Shown here piece by piece: positions 58,101 to 64,000 of a stretch of 64,000 nucleotides of DNA. Every line of letters starts with the position of its first letter. Positions within the stretch are counted from its first letter, which is position 1. The notes under the pieces are model-generated. The model made no database searches and was not told the origin of the DNA. It saw only the letters and a list, made by a program, of their open reading frames with translations. Origin of the DNA: Nostoc sp. FACHB-973 (GTDB lineage Bacteria; Cyanobacteriota; Cyanobacteriia; Cyanobacteriales; Nostocaceae). A program made the translations under genes and the position numbers. The DNA lies in NCBI RefSeq assembly GCF_014698115.1, contig NZ_JACJSJ010000037.1:1-64000 (forward strand). Reading direction: 5' to 3'.

Positions 58101-61100
58101 TTCTGGTGCTGGTTCTAGTTCCAATAACACCATTACCAACACCATCGAAGCATCGATTAACAATACCAATAACGTCACGGCAAATACTGGCAGCGTGACG
58201 CTATCGGCAACTGACAATTCTACTATTAATGCCGATGCAGGTGGAGTAGCAGTAGCCGTTGCTGGTGGTGCCAGTGGTGGTACTGCTATTTCTGTGGGTG
58301 CAGCGATCGCTATTAATACCATCGACAACACCATCAAAGCAACCATTGACAAATCGACAGTTAATGCATCCACTGGTGTAGCTCTAACAGCAACATCCAC
58401 CGCAGATATTGATGCCTTGGCTGTAGCTGGCAGTTTATCAGCCGCAGTTGGTACGGGTAGTGGTACTGGTGGTTTAAGTGGTTCTGGTGCTGGTTCCGAG
58501 ACGACCAACAAAATTAGCAACAGCATTGAAGCATCGATTCAGGATACAGCCAATGTGACTGTGACAAATCCCGGTAACGTAACGCTAACTGCAACTGATG
58601 ACTCCACAATTGTCGCCGATGCTGGTGGTGTGGCGATCGCCCTTTCCGCCGGTCCTTCTGCTGGTATTTCCCTTGCCGTTGGTGCTTCGTTAGCTAATAA
58701 CACCATCGATAATACTGTCGAGGCATACGTAGATAATTCGACTGTTACCACCCCTGGTAATGTGGAACTGAGTGCCACCTCCACCGCCGATGTAGATGTC
58801 CTCGCTTTGGCTGGGGCTGGATCTGTGGGTCTCGGTGGTTCTGCTGGCGGTGCATTGGCGGGTGCTGGAGTTGGTTCTTATAACAAAATTGATAATGCGA
58901 TCGCCGCATCAATTCGCAACAGCAGTAATGTCACCACCACTAATAACGGTACGGTGAAGTTAACTGCAACTGATACCTCCATTATCAATGCCAATGCTGG
59001 CGGTGGTAGCGTGGCCATCTCATCAGGTAGTAGTGGCGCAGCATCGCTGGCTGTTGGGGCATCAATTGCCGAAAATACCATTAATAACGGCGTTAACGCT
59101 TACATTAACAACTCAACTGTGACATCTGCGGGCAAGGTTGAACTAGCAGCCACGTCTAATCAAACGATTACAGCATCGTCTGTTGCTGTTGCAGTGGCTA
59201 TTTCAGTGCCGACTTCAGTTACTTTGAGTTTTGCCGGAGCCGGTTCAGGAGCTAGCGCCAAGAACAAAACAACTAACCAGGTTGCTTCCTACATCACAGG
59301 TGGTAGTCAAATTAACGCTAATGGAGCCGTTAACCTTTCAGCATTGGATTCTTCTACAATCAAGTCTGATGTTGGTTCTGGGGCGTTATCCTTTGCTGTG
59401 GCTGGGGCTTCAGTTGGTGTTTCCTTAAGTGAAAATACCATTGGTAACAAGGTTAAAGCATACATTGATGGCGCGAATGTAACCTCGACAACGGGCGGTA
59501 TTACAACCATCGCTAACTCAACTGGAAATATCACAGCCTTTTCCATAGCCACCTCAGTCGCACTAGCCATAGGTGGTGCTGGTGCTGGTGCTAATTCGAC
59601 ATCGAAGGCGCAAGGCACAACGGAGGCATACATCGGCAAAGCAGCTGATGGCACTTCCACGGGTAACACTACCATTACTGCCGCCAATGGCACGATTCAG
59701 GTACAAGCCAACTCGAAGGTAACTGCCGATGCCGATACGCGTGTGGGTGTAGGCGGATTGGTTGCTGTGGGTGGTATGAAGGCAAATTCCGAAGATACCC
59801 AAGCAACCTTGGCTTATATTGGCAATGACGCGACCATTAAACAGGCAGGAGCGATCGCCATCAACGCTGAAAGCACAGATGTTGTCACTGCTGATATGCT
59901 GGCAGGTGCAGGTAGCGTCTTGGCAAATGTCAACGTCATCGATGCCACAGTTAAAGTCAATCCCCAAGTTAGTGCATATATTGGTAACAACGTCAAGACA
60001 GAAAACAAAGTCTCTGGCAATGTCACAGTAGAAGCCAAGTCAGTCCGGGCAGAAGGAGACGCCACCGCTCGCAGTTACGGCGGTAGCATTGGCGCTAACG
60101 TGAGTGCGGCTACGGTGAATACCACCATTTCACCGGAAGTCACCAGTTACATCGGCACAGGTTCGACCATTGAGGCTCAGGGCAACATTGGCGTGAAAGC
60201 CGAGGCGGCATCCGACGGAAATGGTACACCGCCAACGGATCTGTTCACACCATCGACGGCGGTTGACTTGACCCAAGACACAATTGACTTTGGTTATGAA
60301 TTGCCTGATGGTACTGTCGTCACTTATGATGCACCAGATGTGGCGATCGGCGGATTGCAGGAATTCATCACGGGGCTGGGAAATCAACAACAGCGACGGG
60401 AATACAACGTTTTGGCAACGACCGCCGTCACCGTTAAGCAACTGGTATTTACCGACGCTGGCGATGCAGATACCATCAGCCGCAGCGATGGTAAACAGTG
60501 GTCAACAGACGGCTTCCGCGTTGGACAACGCATCGTCATCTCAGGGTTGACGAAGAATGAAGGCACATATACCATTGCTGCGATTAACGGCACAACGCTG
60601 ACATTGAGTAGTGGGGATCAACTAGAAACGGAAACGGCAAGCAATATAGCCGTTAAGCCCCTCTCCATCCGTTTGGGATCGTCCTTTAACGCAGCCAAGA
60701 TTAATGCACAAAAAGATACCATCACCTTCGACGGCCCGCATAACTTCCAAACTGGAGATGTAGTTCGGTATCGCAGTGGCAGTAATGCCGATGTTGGTGG
60801 CTTGAATGAAACCCAACTTTACTATGTCCGCAAAATTGATGACACCACCATTAAGTTAGCAAGCACTTTAGCCCAGGCAACGGCGGCACCTTTATCCTTC
60901 AGCCCAGCAACGAACGTCAGCGGTAGTACGTTGACCATCACAAATAACGATCCAAATAACAACTTCACCAACGGACAGGTTGTTACCTACCGCGCTCCTT
61001 CAGCCAAGCAATTCAGTAGCAGCTTAGTGGATGTGTCTGTTGTCGAAAACAACGGCGATCGCCAACTAGGGATAGACAGTAACAATAACATTCAAAATGT

Positions 61101-64000
61101 ACCGGAAGGAAACAACATCTTCCTAGAAAATCACGGTTTTACCACGGGTGAAGCCGTCATCTATCGCAAGCAGGGCAACGGTGCTGTTATCGGCAATCTC
61201 GTTGATGGCGGTACTTACTATGTAATTGTGAAAAACGCCGACGAAATCCAGTTAGCAGCAAGCAAGGCCGAAGCAACAGGCAGCGATAGTGGAACGCCTA
61301 ATGATACCAGCGATGACATTGCGGTAAAAGCGATCGACTTAATACCCGCGAAGACTGCCGCCGCAGACCAAAACGTTATCCACACCTTGATTCGAGCCAC
61401 CGACAAGCCGATTACTGGTCTGCAAGATGGTGTGAGTTATTACGTCGTCAACGCCAACCAAAGCGCTGGCACCTTCCAACTGGCGGCAACTGCCAACGGC
61501 ACTGCCATCACTCTGGATGCTGCTGGTATCACAGGAACTCACTTCATCGGCACAGAAGGCGTTGATTTGTCTGGTGCCGCAACAGGAAACCATACACTGC
61601 ACATCGATCTCAGTTCCCAGCCTGCTGGACAGCATCAGCTCTTGGGCGCTGGTGGTACACCCTTCAGCCAGCTTTTACCGACATCCGGCGATGGCAAGTC
61701 CTCAACAACGGTGGTGAGTGCTGGTGGTTCTTTGGTTGGGGATGTGGCAGTTCCTAGATCTGTCGCGGAATCAAAACCAACAGTTAAAGCTTACATTGCT
61801 GCCACAAAGATAGACGCTGGTGGAGATGTGGCAATTCTTTCCTCTTCTGCTGGAGATATCTCCACCTTGGCAGACAACCGGGCAGGTGGTGCCATCCAAA
61901 TAGGTGTTGTGCGGGCGAAGGTGACACGAGGAGCAACTACAACCGCCTTTGTTGGCCAGGAAAGTGGTGATGCTACGAATGTGGCAATTACAGCAGGTGG
62001 TAACTTTGAACTCTCGGCCACCTCCGACAATATAGTGAGTGTTAGCGCCACTGCCGAAGGCGGCGGTGCCATCTCAGCGGCGGTTGCTGATACCTCAACC
62101 CAGGTTGACTATAAGACTCAGGCAAAGGTGGGACAAAATGCCAACATTACCGCTGGCAACTTGGTAAATATTCACACAGACGCCGCAACTACCGCCTCAA
62201 GCAACTCTAAAGCCCTAGCGGTTGCTATTGGTGCTGGTGCTGATGCCGATAAAGAAGATGATAGCAATTTCCCTGGTGGTGTAAGAGTTGGTAAATCCAC
62301 AGGGGCAATTTCCGAGGTGGAAATTGGTCAAGGAGCGATTGTCACTGGCGAGGCGGTTGACATCGATGCCAAAGTGTCCCGGATGAAAGCCACCGCCACT
62401 GCTGAGACTTTAGCCGTTAGCCCAATTCTTTTGGGAGTTGCCACAGCCTTCTCAGATGCAGAGATTGATATTGATTCTGATGCCAATGTGGCGATTAAGA
62501 GCAATGCCCAGATTGCAGGCAACCAGGGCGTTGACATTCGAGCTAGTCATGGCGACCAAGGCGACTCTAATTTCGATAACACCGATAATTTTGAAATCAA
62601 GCGCAAAGCTGGACGCTTGGCAGTGGCACTGATACCACCGCAAGAAGCGCGGGCGCTGGGCACAGATAATATCTCTAGTACAGTCAACGCCGAAGCAGGG
62701 GCAAAAATCTCTGCGGGAGCCAGAGGCAGCGATAGTCAGTTAGAGGACAAGAACAAAGACGATTTGGCACTGTTCGTAGAAACCTTTAACGCACCTTTGG
62801 AAAGGTCGGTTGGTTCCGTTGACACATCAGACCGCTACTTTGACAAGAATCAATCCAGCGAAGTCCAAACCCGTCAGGTAACTTGGAATTCTGACGTTGA
62901 GATTCTTGGTGTTCCCAATCCGGTGTTAGAGGTTGATGCCAGTGGTAACATTACCAAGGCAGTGAATGTGTCGGTGAATAGCGGTCAAACCACAGGGGCG
63001 ATAACTGGTAATATTTCTGTCGATAATATCCAAAACAGGGGAACTGCTGAGGTATTGTTTGAGGCGTTGAATGGCACGATTCAAGGAACTCAAGGCACTT
63101 TTGATTTCCTGGATACATTTAAGTCAGTCAAAATCACCAATAAATCCTCCAAGCAGCTAACCGTCAATAACATTGATGTAGTCAACCGTACTGGTCAACC
63201 AAAGGTAGGACTCACTGCCACAGATGTAACCCTCAACTTTAATATTCAGCGCAGTGTTGCACCAACTTTGGTGGATATCCAAAACTTGAGCGCATCTAAT
63301 ATTACGCTCAATGGTTTGATTGAGAACCCCATCGGCAAAACAAGCATTCTCAATCAGGGCGGTAATATTTTAGCTGGTACTTCGCAAACCGTTCGCACCA
63401 ATATTTTCAAAGTTGATGCCACAGATAAGAGTATCGGCGCGATCGCCGCAGATGGTACCGTTAACAATCGAGTGAATGTGGAACTGGTGCAGAGTCCCAA
63501 TCGCGCTTCGCAGATTTTTGTCAATGCCAAGGACGATATTTCACTCAGCTTAAAAGGTCGTCTGCGGGATGCGGCTGTCTCAGACTTCACAATTAATATA
63601 GATCCGCTGGTTGCTGGCGGTGACATCGACCTGTCGCTGCAAGACAGCGTTAAAGAAACCACGGTTGCCAAAGTCGGCGGTATCACCGTTGATGCCACTA
63701 ACGAACCAGCCAGCCAACACCCCGATCCTTATTACAACTTCTTCAGACCGGATGCAGGCGCACGTAAAGACCAAGATGTTGGTGTTTTTGCTACCATCCC
63801 AAGTGCGATCGCCAGCACCTATCGCTTTGCTACCAGAGATGCCAATGGCAATCCCACAAACGATCCTTCAATCACGGCTGGCGGTAACATTGTAGTTAAG
63901 AAAGCCGCAGATGCAAATACCCGAATTAATATCGTTGGCATCACCGAACTGTTAGGTACTGGACGCGTTGATTTTGAGACAAATGGCTCCATTAATATTA
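49129..64000 (+). CDS. giant repeat adhesin with N-terminal DUF4347 domain (incomplete, runs past window end)
   Basis: One frame stays open from the ATG at 49129 to the last base, at least 4957 residues. There is no signal peptide. Residues 1-110 are low-complexity. Residues about 113-285 form a DUF4347 domain with VHIVSHGSSG (H168) and LVLYGCDVAAG (C211), which resembles the His-Cys pair of caspase-like peptidases. Residues 285-700 hold beta-rich sequence. Then at least 11 copies of an HGLxTGxxVxY unit occur (51300-53290, near 56700 and 57100, 60700-61300). Between about 54500 and 59700 lies a series of roughly 122-residue Gly/Ala/Ser/Thr/Asn-rich repeats. Such proteins are exported filamentous adhesins, often by type I or two-partner secretion; the C-terminus that would tell is not in this window. 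No Shine-Dalgarno sequence is clear. Confidence 0.88.
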   Translation, partial: MTIPDESNSIPSVNGNLGNLSDGLNPQADFQGLNQIVAPINSQEHQLLPLLPPFTDIPIVKLDPDAGKGLFPVSFSDGNLDKNSNIEVTNTNIDSLTGQIAGSSVVGTNLQELVFIDSSSVEDYQTLIAGVDPNAEVIFLDGTQDGVHQISEALAQHQGISAVHIVSHGSSGTLQLGSSFLSLDTLDDYTSDLTAWANALTPDADLVLYGCDVAAGNEGSAFIEQLSSLTTADVAASTDLTGNAALGGDWDLEATTGNIEASGVFSNQAIASYKTILASLSGNISGVNTFFEDVTITGNVTLTNDVVLDLGSELNTKLTLDENFKISGDSTGSRDNLTITANEVSIKGFIGGGGFQNLTINASKISILDNAFITTRVIADESNRNNFETAESTDNSGAITLNAPVIEIKKESTTPDIKPKLLAHVLDTDTETAGVVKLNAENTSLRLTVLAWGGSDRKSSINVDNATLKGSEVSLLATSKDDNPFAQAPAWVQKAIIAPFVEAPLYQLQNLLLPVSIQVANSTAGVTVNNSAIAGSSKVTIGSTAIADGSVQAITTINTINPLSRIAIAYGRAVGDAQTMIKGNTTITSGGDVSITSKGQTNAKVSATVFGNVNEFFDTPANLEEGGGSLAFANTVTTSKATLDSGSSITAGGNVTVDANGKVASEAKAVTAIFINGTASLGFGVNWDNTTIESTVNGNITAAGSTVGKTIDLSQVDASKDTIKSTKHGLTTGDQIVYSSGGGTKIAGLNDGDTYTVLVVDEDTFKLTKGLALDIDNTGLNSGVLHSFSPQDGIEFDPSTAINTDNETITFANNHGLTTGQQVTYFTDGDSDEAGYLTNQGEYYAIVVDDKTIKLASTLDRAAEGLADITFEPGALGTQARKFDPAAAIDTGADKFTLNNHGLRTGQEVIYFKDPTGTKIDSLTDRGRYYAIYVDANTFKLASTEQKAIQGDADIVFESGALGTGSNHSLNPVSDAVKFNPTTAIDPATDKVTVVNHGFKTGQEITYTSDPAGTAIASLTSGTKYYVIVVDSNTFQLATTAEKANQNQPDIDFVSGALGTGANHLFTPTSAHLFNFLKLDREQKTFNASATSVVNLANSEITIANHGFATGEVVNYLAGSGGTAIGGLTSGRGYFAIVLDNNRIQLANTFGDAQKGNKVTFTSLGTGTAHSFTYAESPIQFDPTDNAIVNSDKNTFKIANHGFQTGDSIFYQVDPTFSTIENLPVSLSFEPGANKDVDFANDTITVANHGLVTGDKVTYQIGFLGEKAKAINGLQVNQDYWVIKVDANTVKLATSQANALSNTAINIETPTLQTGEELGTIHNLAVLRPVKAYDTAIDGLEDSTYYHVVVIDKDTIQLTESLPEAINATPIEIDASSATGTAHTYKRPNETQGISVIANLEEASDKAFSKGALGSNPKIRDFLANPVALGSIAPEIFQPAATKDLLKGKDFNDKQGTEIKTRFQGLGPTGTNTLSVGVGFGLNIFKHEVTAKVGGTAVLSSGTNVTVAASAKQKFQTFADSSTGKDEAGVGIAVSVGLGFYTNTVRAIVDDGATIDAAGKLEVTSKVIYPFLFDYQKDFNFKDDPINATGNLGVLLVDVLFSGNLGIPNRMFNTFITTKNKGKKLTEADKIKDPKAIPGTIPGGDFGLAFSGSFSLYNNTSEAIIGKGAKINQTVAKRTQFQSVLVDAKTDMTLVNGAGILNLDLAVDPLEKSRIFSKKKGDPTEAFNIFGNRSKNGVGVSLLVEIMNNTTTARIEDGAFIHTGALGDTGIVEDNKKKALLVRAKEDIFSFDLVQSGGDAEGFGFSGSAVGLGQTSKTIAQIESGATITGGAIGIKAESNNTRVNVVGSVQATESIGVGLTVGVNSIGRTTKAILGKDQDDTTQVLSSGLINVTGDIDIKAKNTGNLWVFSLAGSSSADNPVEANAEDYGVNVSGNVAVNVVDDTAQAYINDTGTIKASDNVSLSAINDTYIGAFSGGYAIGTGSQKSPNVGLFGSFSYNQVKQNTLAFISGASVEADDITLKTDEDSQIIAGSVGLAGSKTTNPDGSLSVNVAGSVSLNFIENTTEAYLKNATVNARGDLKLIADDTSEIYAIGGAFGFGIATLGGGNTTAVTFGFSAARNDITNTVRSYIDNSKVNQSVSASGGVELSAIAQSKIFALTIGGSLAGTAGATSSISVAGAGAGSGNTVLNTVAAFIENGSVVANKNSTKSLKLFAQDNSEIEADAGGFGFAFAFGGQTGGAGSVGVSASINKIGKRDRANTVKAYIDNSTVSSLSGVELTATSTANIRALSMGGSVSGAGSATGLAGAFAGAGAGSGNTIVSEIEAAIKNGATVNASGNVKLSATDKSTIKADAGGVAIGVALGSTTGAALTFGAAIAENDIDNTVKATINRSNVTASGSVEVTAKSTAKINALTIAGTISGASGQTALAASGAGAGSDNTINNTIEASIINDANVNATGDINVTAIDNAAIKADAGGVAIAAALGKDTSGAVSVGASFAANKIGQSTDYITFDGSSTVAVDVTNDKINFANHNLTTGQRVKYSRGAGTAIGGLTEGQDYYAIVVDDNNIKLATSEANANNGVAINLTGVGTGSSHSLTFAENPHRVSAVIDDAKATSTSGDVNVTARSSADEAVDFNASSADVVNVTNNTIAIQDHGFTTGQKVKYANGGSAIGGLTGQQEYYIIVVNINTIKLASTAADAQNGIAIDLTSLGSGSSHSFSFTQNASIQALTIGGALSASAGQQGLAASGAGAGSDNAVNKTIEAVIRNGADVEANGVVNLTATDTTNITADAGGVAVAVSIGKDFSGALSVGASQSTNTISNTVKASIDNAKVESTADAINLTANSTAKIDALTIAGAISVAAGQTALSGSGAGTSSTNTIDNTIEASIQNNADVDASGAVSLTATDNSTIVADAGGVAVALAFGKSVSVGAALATNTTNNTTKATIDSSPVVANSVALSANSTANIDAFTLGAALSVATGSGGGITGSGAGSSSNNTITNTIEASINNTNNVTANTGSVTLSATDNSTINADAGGVAVAVAGGASGGTAISVGAAIAINTIDNTIKATIDKSTVNASTGVALTATSTADIDALAVAGSLSAAVGTGSGTGGLSGSGAGSETTNKISNSIEASIQDTANVTVTNPGNVTLTATDDSTIVADAGGVAIALSAGPSAGISLAVGASLANNTIDNTVEAYVDNSTVTTPGNVELSATSTADVDVLALAGAGSVGLGGSAGGALAGAGVGSYNKIDNAIAASIRNSSNVTTTNNGTVKLTATDTSIINANAGGGSVAISSGSSGAASLAVGASIAENTINNGVNAYINNSTVTSAGKVELAATSNQTITASSVAVAVAISVPTSVTLSFAGAGSGASAKNKTTNQVASYITGGSQINANGAVNLSALDSSTIKSDVGSGALSFAVAGASVGVSLSENTIGNKVKAYIDGANVTSTTGGITTIANSTGNITAFSIATSVALAIGGAGAGANSTSKAQGTTEAYIGKAADGTSTGNTTITAANGTIQVQANSKVTADADTRVGVGGLVAVGGMKANSEDTQATLAYIGNDATIKQAGAIAINAESTDVVTADMLAGAGSVLANVNVIDATVKVNPQVSAYIGNNVKTENKVSGNVTVEAKSVRAEGDATARSYGGSIGANVSAATVNTTISPEVTSYIGTGSTIEAQGNIGVKAEAASDGNGTPPTDLFTPSTAVDLTQDTIDFGYELPDGTVVTYDAPDVAIGGLQEFITGLGNQQQRREYNVLATTAVTVKQLVFTDAGDADTISRSDGKQWSTDGFRVGQRIVISGLTKNEGTYTIAAINGTTLTLSSGDQLETETASNIAVKPLSIRLGSSFNAAKINAQKDTITFDGPHNFQTGDVVRYRSGSNADVGGLNETQLYYVRKIDDTTIKLASTLAQATAAPLSFSPATNVSGSTLTITNNDPNNNFTNGQVVTYRAPSAKQFSSSLVDVSVVENNGDRQLGIDSNNNIQNVPEGNNIFLENHGFTTGEAVIYRKQGNGAVIGNLVDGGTYYVIVKNADEIQLAASKAEATGSDSGTPNDTSDDIAVKAIDLIPAKTAAADQNVIHTLIRATDKPITGLQDGVSYYVVNANQSAGTFQLAATANGTAITLDAAGITGTHFIGTEGVDLSGAATGNHTLHIDLSSQPAGQHQLLGAGGTPFSQLLPTSGDGKSSTTVVSAGGSLVGDVAVPRSVAESKPTVKAYIAATKIDAGGDVAILSSSAGDISTLADNRAGGAIQIGVVRAKVTRGATTTAFVGQESGDATNVAITAGGNFELSATSDNIVSVSATAEGGGAISAAVADTSTQVDYKTQAKVGQNANITAGNLVNIHTDAATTASSNSKALAVAIGAGADADKEDDSNFPGGVRVGKSTGAISEVEIGQGAIVTGEAVDIDAKVSRMKATATAETLAVSPILLGVATAFSDAEIDIDSDANVAIKSNAQIAGNQGVDIRASHGDQGDSNFDNTDNFEIKRKAGRLAVALIPPQEARALGTDNISSTVNAEAGAKISAGARGSDSQLEDKNKDDLALFVETFNAPLERSVGSVDTSDRYFDKNQSSEVQTRQVTWNSDVEILGVPNPVLEVDASGNITKAVNVSVNSGQTTGAITGNISVDNIQNRGTAEVLFEALNGTIQGTQGTFDFLDTFKSVKITNKSSKQLTVNNIDVVNRTGQPKVGLTATDVTLNFNIQRSVAPTLVDIQNLSASNITLNGLIENPIGKTSILNQGGNILAGTSQTVRTNIFKVDATDKSIGAIAADGTVNNRVNVELVQSPNRASQIFVNAKDDISLSLKGRLRDAAVSDFTINIDPLVAGGDIDLSLQDSVKETTVAKVGGITVDATNEPASQHPDPYYNFFRPDAGARKDQDVGVFATIPSAIASTYRFATRDANGNPTNDPSITAGGNIVVKKAADANTRINIVGITELLGTGRVDFETNGSINI
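51300..53290 (+). repeat. HGLxTGxxVxY repeat block in the adhesin
   Basis: Tandem units of about 80-100 residues, each reading roughly NHGL.TGQ.V.Y, then IxGLTxGxxYYxIVVD, xxTxKLAxxxxxA. Seven clear copies start near 51310, 51568, 51829, 52111, 52441, 52729 and 52867. Further copies lie at 56719, 57100, 60730 and 61129. Confidence 0.85.
55440..59100 (+). repeat. about 122-residue repeats in the adhesin
   Basis: The phrase SGAGAGS(D/G)NT recurs near 55670, 56065, 56430, 57382, 57750, 58102, 58480 and 58861, giving spacings of about 354-405 bp where no other unit interrupts. Each unit continues with TIEASI..., LSATDxSTIxADAGGVA, and SVGASxAxNTIDNTVKAxID. Units differ mainly by substitutions, so duplication is old. 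Confidence 0.8.

Noticed and set aside
49944-63698. Many minus-strand frames of 60-240 codons
   Set aside because: They are antisense shadows of the adhesin, caused by its codon use; they consist of Leu/Ala/Val/Pro-rich sequence mirroring the repeats.

Overview
The window is chromosomal DNA of a filamentous, heterocyst-group cyanobacterium (Nostoc/Anabaena/Calothrix-like). The evidence is the many HIP1 octamers (GCGATCGC) inside and between genes, cyanobacterial families (SipA, cyanobacterial LpxB-like protein, serine/threonine kinase fused to AAA/GAF/histidine kinase, DUF4347 adhesin, Uma2 proteins, STAND ATPase), and the mix of heptanucleotide repeats, 29-bp palindromes and small MITE-like elements between genes. 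No rRNA, tRNA, CRISPR array or intact transposase was seen.

Layout. 0.2-6.2 kb: a secreted protein, two tandem DUF2207 proteins with poly-glycine tails, a STAND ATPase, an LpxB-like glycosyltransferase and a small membrane protein. 6.6-13.0 kb: M23 peptidase, HNH endonuclease, ligA, a DUF3598-like protein, an orphan molybdate-binding protein, and an overlooked 53-residue double-glycine peptide gene. 13.1-18.7 kb: Tat-exported peroxiredoxin and sipA; a Spy/CpxP-like periplasmic protein divergent from a NarL-type two-component pair with a cluster of TGACT half-sites between them; a nucleoside deaminase; and a K+ channel with a zinc ribbon. 19-34 kb: metabolism (S-formylglutathione hydrolase, glycogen phosphorylase, class III alcohol dehydrogenase, valine-pyruvate aminotransferase, phosphoketolase), rimM, a ParE-type toxin-antitoxin pair, a YflT-type stress protein, Uma2 proteins and an SLH/beta-helix protein. 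34-47 kb: a broken thioester-reductase fragment, a kinase/histidine-kinase gene split by a deletion and frameshift, a VWA lipoprotein-like protein, a PfkB kinase and a MASE1 hybrid histidine kinase. 49.1-64.0 kb: one uninterrupted reading frame for a giant repeat adhesin (at least 4957 residues, running off the window) that begins with a DUF4347 domain and is preceded by about 1.7 kb without genes.

How the parts fit. Formaldehyde detoxification is present as two separated genes (class III ADH and FGH). Glycogen phosphorylase and phosphoketolase are both here, about 8.5 kb apart, and could feed stored glycogen into the phosphoketolase route. Envelope and surface functions are prominent (M23 peptidase, Spy-like protein with its sensor pair, SLH protein, VWA protein, giant adhesin). 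Repeat activity is the strongest non-coding theme: palindromic repeats sit in frame inside at least three genes and rimM, one MITE-like family occurs several times, and another element lies exactly between a gene fragment and a stop codon.

Most interesting for follow-up: the orphan double-glycine peptide (12881-13042), the giant DUF4347 adhesin and its long leader with a perfect 28-bp palindrome, the Spy-like/two-component unit, and the deletion-frameshifted signalling gene.
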